Shown here in pieces: positions 8,404 through 12,128 of a stretch of DNA of 12,128 nt. The notes beneath the pieces were generated by a model that worked only from the letters and a program-made list of their open reading frames with translations, was not told the origin of the DNA and made no database searches. The stretch covers positions 1-12,128 of the forward strand of contig JBDTNL010000093.1 of the NCBI GenBank assembly GCA_039933785.1, read 5' to 3'. Positions within the stretch are counted from its first letter, which is position 1, and each line of letters opens with the position of its first letter. Position numbers and translations under genes: made by a program. Source of the DNA: JBDTNL01 sp039933785. Its GTDB lineage: Bacteria; Acidobacteriota; Thermoanaerobaculia; Multivoradales; JAGPDF01.

Positions 8404-8411
8404 CCCTCCTC
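8404..8411 (-). promoter_or_regulatory. Ribosome binding site of the CheB-CheR kinase
   Basis: On the minus strand this reads GAGGAGGG, 6 bases before the GTG start codon. It is the best Shine-Dalgarno match in the window and fixes the GTG as the start of translation. Confidence 0.8.
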
Positions 8412-8425
8412 GAGGCATTGCTTCG

Positions 8426-8441
8426 CTCGCCGGGCGGCGAG
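8426..8441 (-). promoter_or_regulatory. Perfect hairpin in the leader of the kinase gene
   Basis: CTCGCC (8426-8431) and GGCGAG (8436-8441) form a perfect 6-base stem with a 4-base loop, flanked at a distance by GCAT and ATGC that could extend the structure. It lies about 15 bases upstream of the kinase ribosome binding site on the minus strand, so it would sit in the mRNA leader or act as a palindromic protein site. The role is unknown. Confidence 0.35.
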
Positions 8442-8557
8442 TCATCGTCGATGCGGGGGGCTCGCGTGCAGCGCCCAGACAGCATACTCCCGATCGACCA
8501 GCAGGCAGACCTTCACGATTGGACAAATTGCCGACCGCACCGGCGCCACATCCGGGG

Positions 8558-8573
8558 TTGGGGGTCACCCCAA
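8558..8573. promoter_or_regulatory. Inverted repeat in the divergent gap (possible operator)
   Basis: TTGGGG and CCCCAA are separated by GTCA, giving a 16-base dyad about 64 bases before the sigma factor start. Its position between two divergent regulatory genes would suit an operator, but no known regulator site is recognised. I could not find a convincing -35/-10 pair anywhere in 8398-8636; a TATGCT on the minus strand (8481-8486) is the nearest thing to a -10 for the kinase gene. Confidence 0.25.
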
Positions 8574-8621
8574 GCTTCGGGCCGCAGTCCGCACGGCATG
8601 AATCCGGGCACCGGTCCTGCA

Positions 8622-8627
8622 AGAGAG
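8622..8627 (+). promoter_or_regulatory. Weak ribosome binding site choosing the sigma factor start
   Basis: AGAGAG lies 9 bases before the ATG at 8637. The in-frame ATG at 8598 has no purine-rich site upstream and would only add residues outside the sigma fold, so 8637 is preferred. Confidence 0.5.
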
Positions 8628-8636
8628 TTGAGAAAC

Positions 8637-9221
8637 ATGCTACCCGAGGAGCCCGTAGCGCCTGACGCCGCCCCTCGGCCTGCGGGCGGTCGAGCGCGCG
8701 AGGACGTCCAACTGCTCCGACGCATCGCGGCTGGTGATCAGCATGCGCTCGACCGCCTCTTCGTGCGGCACGGCAGTGTCGTGCTGGGGGTGCTCGTACG
8801 CCTGCTCGGCGAGCGCGCCCGAGCCGAAGCGGTTTTGGAAGACACGTTTGTCGAAGCCTGGCGACGCTCCCACGAATACGACGACGGTCTTCTTACGCCG
8901 CTGTCTTGGCTGCTCAGGATTTCTCGCACCCTGGCCATCGCTGCCAGACCGGACATCCGGTCCGGGCGCCACGAGGTGACACCGTCACGGCGCGAAGCGC
9001 CCGGAGCCTCGCAAGGCTCTCCGCAGTCCCATCGGGTGGTGGAAACGCTCGCCGCCTTGCCGGCCGAGCAGCGTGAGTGCATCGAGCTGGCGTTCTTTGG
9101 CGGGCTCACGCATTCCCAGATCGCCGAGCGCTTGCAGGTCCCTGGGCAGCAGGTTCGGCACACCCTGCTGTCTGGAATGAACGCTCTGCGATCGGCCCTC
9201 GCCCAGCCGGACGCCTCGTAA
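8637..9221 (+). CDS. ECF-type RNA polymerase sigma factor, divergent from typical members
   Basis: Predicted 194-residue sigma-70 family protein that would direct RNA polymerase to a specific promoter set. Region 2 covers about residues 24-104, with QLLRRIAAGDQHALDRLF, AEAVLEDTFVEAWRR and SWLLRISRTLAIA in the expected order. Region 4 covers 134-188, with LAALPAEQRECIELAFF, the helix-turn-helix start GLTHSQIAERLQVPG and a final helix. Length and layout fit the ECF group. The recognition-helix part reads PGQQVRHTLLSGMNALR, with fewer basic residues than the usual PLGTVKSRIRRGLxRLR type, and the linker of regions 2 and 4 (~105-133) is low-complexity and polar. No anti-sigma factor gene follows; a UbiB-family gene comes next after 64 bases. 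It is divergent from the hybrid kinase gene, which may control it, but this is inference. Confidence 0.85.
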   Translation: MLPEEPVAPDAAPRPAGGRAREDVQLLRRIAAGDQHALDRLFVRHGSVVLGVLVRLLGERARAEAVLEDTFVEAWRRSHEYDDGLLTPLSWLLRISRTLAIAARPDIRSGRHEVTPSRREAPGASQGSPQSHRVVETLAALPAEQRECIELAFFGGLTHSQIAERLQVPGQQVRHTLLSGMNALRSALAQPDAS

Positions 9222-9229
9222 GTCGACTA

Positions 9230-9255
9230 CGACCGGCGCACGGCGCCGCGGGTCG
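9230..9255 (+). terminator. Candidate hairpin terminator after the sigma factor gene
   Basis: Nine bases after the sigma factor stop, CGACC and GGCGC (9230-9239) pair with GCGCC (9243-9247) and GGTCG (9251-9255), giving a 10-base stem with a 3-base loop and a 3-base bulge on the right arm. It is the strongest hairpin seen in the gaps, but no T-run follows. It would separate the sigma factor transcript from the UbiB-family gene. Confidence 0.42.
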
Positions 9256-9285
9256 GCCGCATCGGCTAAGCTTCGACGCACCCCC

Positions 9286-11022
9286 ATGACGAAGAAGCGC
9301 CGCGGTCGCGGACAGCGAGCCGCCTCGATCCCTCCGCCAAGCGGCCAAGAGCACAACGAGCCCGCGGCAGACCATTCGCAGCTCGCACCCGGCTTCGAGC
9401 TCCTCATCGAGACCAAGCCGACCGGACTGATCCGGCGCTTCTTCACCACCCAGCGCCATTTCCTCGGACTACTCGGCGGCGGCCTGATCGCGCATGTGCG
9501 AGCGTCGCGCGAGGACGGCAAGCAGGGCTTAGGCGTCTTGATCACCCGTTTCTGGGCTCTGGTGGCGCGGCCGTTCATCGATCGCACGCTCCGCGAACAG
9601 CCCTTTCCGGTGCAGCTGCGGCGCCGACTCGAGATTCTCGGCCCGACCTACATCAAGCTCGGACAGGTGCTCAGTCTGCGCGAGGACATCCTGCCGCGCT
9701 CGATCACCGAAGAGCTCAAGAACCTGCTCGATCGCTTGCCGGTGGTGCCGTTCCCGCGCTACCTGGAGCTCATCGCCGAGGATCTCCGCCGCTCGCCGGG
9801 TGAGATGTTCGCGTGGATCGATCCGAGACCGACCGGTTCGGCGTCGATTGCACAGATCCATCGCGCCCGTACCCACGACGGCGACGAGGTGATCCTCAAG
9901 GTCGTGAAGCCGGGGATCAAGGAAACGCTCGAACGCGACACCGTCCTTCTGCGCATCCTTGGCACCATTCTGCAGTGGATCCTGCCGCGCTTCCAACCGC
10001 GCCGGGTGCTGCGCGAGTTCAGCGACTACACGCTGCGCGAGGTCGACTTGCGCCGTGAGGCCGACAACGCCGAGACCTTCGCCGCCAACTTCAAGGACGA
10101 GCCCGACATCCGTTTCCCGCGCATCTGGCGCGAGTTCTCGGGGCCCTCGGTGCTCACCATGGAGTTTTTCGACGGCTCGAAGCCGAGCGTGAAACTGGCC
10201 GAAACCATGTCGCTCGCCGATCGCGAGAAACTCATCGACCTCGGCGCGCAAGGCATCATTCGCATGCTCTTCAAGGACGGCTTTTTCCACGCCGACCTGC
10301 ATCCCGGCAACCTGATCGTGCTGCCGGGTCCGAAAATCGGCTTCATCGACCTCGGCATGATCGGGCGTTTCGACGAAGAGCTGCGGCGCTCGATGATGTA
10401 CTACTACTTCTGTCTGGTGACCGGAGACGCGGCGAGCGCCGCTCGCTACCTGAGCGTCATCGCGCAGCCTGGGCCCGGGGGCGACACGCAGGCGTTCCGG
10501 CGGGCAGTCGAGGAAGTCTGCCGGCGCTGGGCGCGCTCGGCGAATTTCAAGGACTTCTCGCTCGCCCAGCTGATCATGCAGTCGGTCGCCATGGGCGTGA
10601 CCTACCGCATGTACTTCCCGGTCGAGATGGTGCTGATGGTGAAGGCACTGGTCACCTTCGAGGGCGTCGGTCAGCTGCTCAATCCGGGGTTCGACGTGGC
10701 CGCGGTGTCGCAGCGGCACATCAACACGCTGTTCCTCAATCAGTTCAACCCGCTGCGCCTGATGCGCGAATCGTTGCGCGGCGCGCCCGACGTGGTCGAT
10801 GCGTTGGTGCGCTCGCCGCTGCTCATCACGGAGGGCCTGCGGTTCCTCGAGCAGACCACCAAGCGTCCGCAGGAGAATCCGTTCGCCGGGCTGAATCGCA
10901 CTCTGATGGCGGGCTTTTCGCTGGTCGCCGGCGCCATCGTCGCGAGCTTCAAGGGACCGTGGCCGGTATGGGTCGCGCTCTTCGGCCTGGCGTTTATTCT
11001 CGTGCTCGCCCGCCGGCGCTAG
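9286..11022 (+). CDS. UbiB/ABC1 (ADCK) family atypical protein kinase-like protein
   Basis: 578-residue member of the UbiB/ABC1/COQ8 family, which in other organisms supports ubiquinone synthesis or other lipid processes through ATP binding or ATPase activity. Visible features: the family-specific KxGQ motif GPTYIKLGQVLS (Lys124, Gln127), the alanine-type nucleotide loop PTGSASIAQIHRA (182-194), Lys205 in EVILKVVKPG, the catalytic-loop HADLHPGN (335-342) and the metal-binding IDLGMIGR with Asp355. The C-terminus has two likely membrane helices (about 541-554 and 559-575) ending in Arg-rich residues, typical of this family and placing it at the inner membrane. A polar, basic N-terminus of about 35 residues precedes the conserved part. 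The ATG at 9286 has no Shine-Dalgarno sequence; a TAAGCT at 9267-9272 could be a -10 element giving a very short leader. No quinone biosynthesis genes are adjacent, so the lipid it serves is unknown and the ubiB symbol is not assigned. Confidence 0.94.
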   Translation: MTKKRRGRGQRAASIPPPSGQEHNEPAADHSQLAPGFELLIETKPTGLIRRFFTTQRHFLGLLGGGLIAHVRASREDGKQGLGVLITRFWALVARPFIDRTLREQPFPVQLRRRLEILGPTYIKLGQVLSLREDILPRSITEELKNLLDRLPVVPFPRYLELIAEDLRRSPGEMFAWIDPRPTGSASIAQIHRARTHDGDEVILKVVKPGIKETLERDTVLLRILGTILQWILPRFQPRRVLREFSDYTLREVDLRREADNAETFAANFKDEPDIRFPRIWREFSGPSVLTMEFFDGSKPSVKLAETMSLADREKLIDLGAQGIIRMLFKDGFFHADLHPGNLIVLPGPKIGFIDLGMIGRFDEELRRSMMYYYFCLVTGDAASAARYLSVIAQPGPGGDTQAFRRAVEEVCRRWARSANFKDFSLAQLIMQSVAMGVTYRMYFPVEMVLMVKALVTFEGVGQLLNPGFDVAAVSQRHINTLFLNQFNPLRLMRESLRGAPDVVDALVRSPLLITEGLRFLEQTTKRPQENPFAGLNRTLMAGFSLVAGAIVASFKGPWPVWVALFGLAFILVLARRR

Positions 11023-11029
11023 CCGCGCG

Positions 11030-12128
11030 CTAGGCGGCTGGGACTTCGAGGGTCTTCAGTTCCCGTAGCATCTCGGCGTAGTGATCGAGGATGCTGCCCG
11101 GATCGGGCACCAGTCCGACGTCGGTCGCCAGGCCCACCCGCACCCAGCCGTTGTAGCTCAGGATGCTGACCCCCATGCCGAGCTTGCCCGACTGCGGCAC
11201 CCAGAACAAGATGCTCTCGCATTCGTGGCCGACGAAGACCAGCGGCGCGCGGGGCCCTGGCACGTTGGTCATCACCGCGGTCGCCTTGCGACCGAAAATG
11301 TTGAGCGCCAAATCGAGGATCTGCGGGGTGGTGGCGCCGAACAGGCGCAGCAGGGCGTAGACGACAAAGGGCTCGGGGCTGCGCTTGATGCGCTCCATGC
11401 GTCGGCGAAGCGCCCGCAGCCGGCCCATCGGCTCGCCGTGTCCCACGGGCAGCGGCAGGAAGACCAGTCCGAACTTGTTGCCGAGCGCGGTCTCGTGCGG
11501 CGATCGAAGGTTGACCGGTACGACGGCGCGCAAATTGAGCCCCTTCGCGCTCTGACCGCGCTGCTCCAGGTAGCGGCGCAGCGCGCCCGCCATCGCCGAG
11601 AGCAACACATCGTTGACCGTGCCGCCGAGCCGTTTGCCGATCGCCTTGATCTCATCGAGTGCGATCGGCTCGGACCACACAGCGCGCTTCTCTACTCCCA
11701 ACCGGCCGCGCAGGACGGTGCTCGGATCCGCCGGCAGCGCGAGAACCCTCACTAGGCTCACCGCGCTTGCAGCACCCATCTGTACAGCGCGCCAGGCTCG
11801 ATGCCAGAACGAGGGCCGCCCGATCGCCAGGTCACCGAGCGTCGGGCGTGAGGCGATTCCCATCCCGTCCGGCGGGTTGTCGGCGAGGCCGAGCACCACG
11901 TGGATGAGCGACATGCCGTCGCCGATCGAGTGGTGCACGCGGCCTACCAGGGCCGAGCCACCTTGAAAATTCTCGATGAGATGGAACTGCCACAGCGGGC
12001 GCTCGAAATCGAGCGGCGTCGCCATCAGTCGGCTCACGTACGCTTCGAGCTCCGCCTGGCCACCCGCTCCAGACAGCCGAGCCGAGATCACGTGCCGCTC
12101 GAGATCGAACGTGTCGTCGGCGATCCAG
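11030..12128 (-). CDS. Wax ester synthase/diacylglycerol acyltransferase (WS/DGAT), 5'-truncated
   Basis: Acyltransferase that joins a fatty acyl-CoA to a long-chain alcohol or diacylglycerol, making wax esters or triacylglycerol for storage; normally associated with the inner membrane and lipid inclusions. About 365 C-terminal residues are visible; the frame is open to the right edge, with WIADDTFDLERHV as the first residues. Motifs: ERPLWQFHLIE, then the catalytic HHSIGDG (coded by 11915-11935), TVNDVLLSAMAGALRRYL (the Asn-Asp motif), and in the C-terminal domain NVPGPRAPLVFVG, ILFWVPQSG and SILSYNGWVRVGLATD. Compared with Acinetobacter AtfA, where the active histidines are near residue 132, roughly 65-70 residues are missing. 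A GTG at 12089-12091 is internal, not the start. The gene converges on the UbiB-family gene with 7 bases between the stop codons. Whether it prefers alcohols or diacylglycerol cannot be told. Confidence 0.94.
   Translation of the reverse strand, partial: WIADDTFDLERHVISARLSGAGGQAELEAYVSRLMATPLDFERPLWQFHLIENFQGGSALVGRVHHSIGDGMSLIHVVLGLADNPPDGMGIASRPTLGDLAIGRPSFWHRAWRAVQMGAASAVSLVRVLALPADPSTVLRGRLGVEKRAVWSEPIALDEIKAIGKRLGGTVNDVLLSAMAGALRRYLEQRGQSAKGLNLRAVVPVNLRSPHETALGNKFGLVFLPLPVGHGEPMGRLRALRRRMERIKRSPEPFVVYALLRLFGATTPQILDLALNIFGRKATAVMTNVPGPRAPLVFVGHECESILFWVPQSGKLGMGVSILSYNGWVRVGLATDVGLVPDPGSILDHYAEMLRELKTLEVPAA

Noticed and set aside
7576..8601. 341-codon open frame on the plus strand covering the CheB part and the divergent gap
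   Set aside because: Antisense to the CheB and CheR domains with their intact motifs; the product has no recognisable features.
8418..8636. Longer N-terminus for the sigma factor from the ATG at 8418 or 8598
   Set aside because: The added residues lie outside the sigma fold and have no purine-rich site upstream; the first start would also run through the divergent promoter region.
1..12128. tRNA, rRNA, CRISPR arrays, insertion sequences or phage genes
   Set aside because: I saw no tRNA-like cloverleaf, spaced direct repeats, transposase or integrase motifs on either strand; the coding density leaves little room for them.

Overview
The window is G+C-rich, gene-dense bacterial chromosome with no sign of mobile DNA, CRISPR arrays or RNA genes. 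It holds seven protein-coding genes; the first and last run off the window edges. All gaps are shorter than 300 bases, the largest being about 240. The gene mix suggests a soil- or sediment-type Gram-negative bacterium of an Acidobacteriota- or Myxococcota-like lineage: a split B12-dependent acyl-CoA mutase, a class I-type HMG-CoA reductase, an exported DUF3179 protein, a CheB-CheR hybrid kinase and a wax ester synthase/DGAT. This placement is inferred from gene content and memory of such genomes; no marker gene is present to prove it.

Layout, left to right. (1) Positions 1-1229, plus: the C-terminal ~408 residues of a methylmalonyl-CoA-mutase-family large subunit without a B12-binding domain. 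(2) 1298-2845, plus: HMG-CoA reductase with the four expected catalytic residues and an extra N-terminal domain of about 118 residues. (3) 2897-4270, plus: an exported DUF3179 protein. (4) 4312-8397, minus: a 1361-residue CheB-CheR-PAS-coiled coil-PAS-PAS-histidine kinase-receiver protein, convergent with gene 3. (5) 8637-9221, plus: a small ECF-type sigma factor, divergent from the kinase across a 239-base gap with two inverted repeats. (6) 9286-11022, plus: a UbiB/ABC1 family atypical kinase with two C-terminal membrane helices. (7) 11030-12128, minus: the C-terminal ~365 residues of a WS/DGAT acyltransferase, convergent with gene 6 at a 7-base gap.

How they may work together. Genes 1 and 2 both handle acyl-CoA or branched-carbon metabolism, and HMG-CoA reductase implies a mevalonate route to isoprenoids. 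Gene 6 (UbiB family, linked elsewhere to isoprenoid quinones) and gene 7 (neutral lipid storage) share a loose lipid theme, but nothing shows a common operon. The clearest possible functional pair is the divergent signalling kinase and sigma factor. The most unusual single item is the N-terminal domain fused to HMG-CoA reductase. I see no clearly new multi-gene system here.
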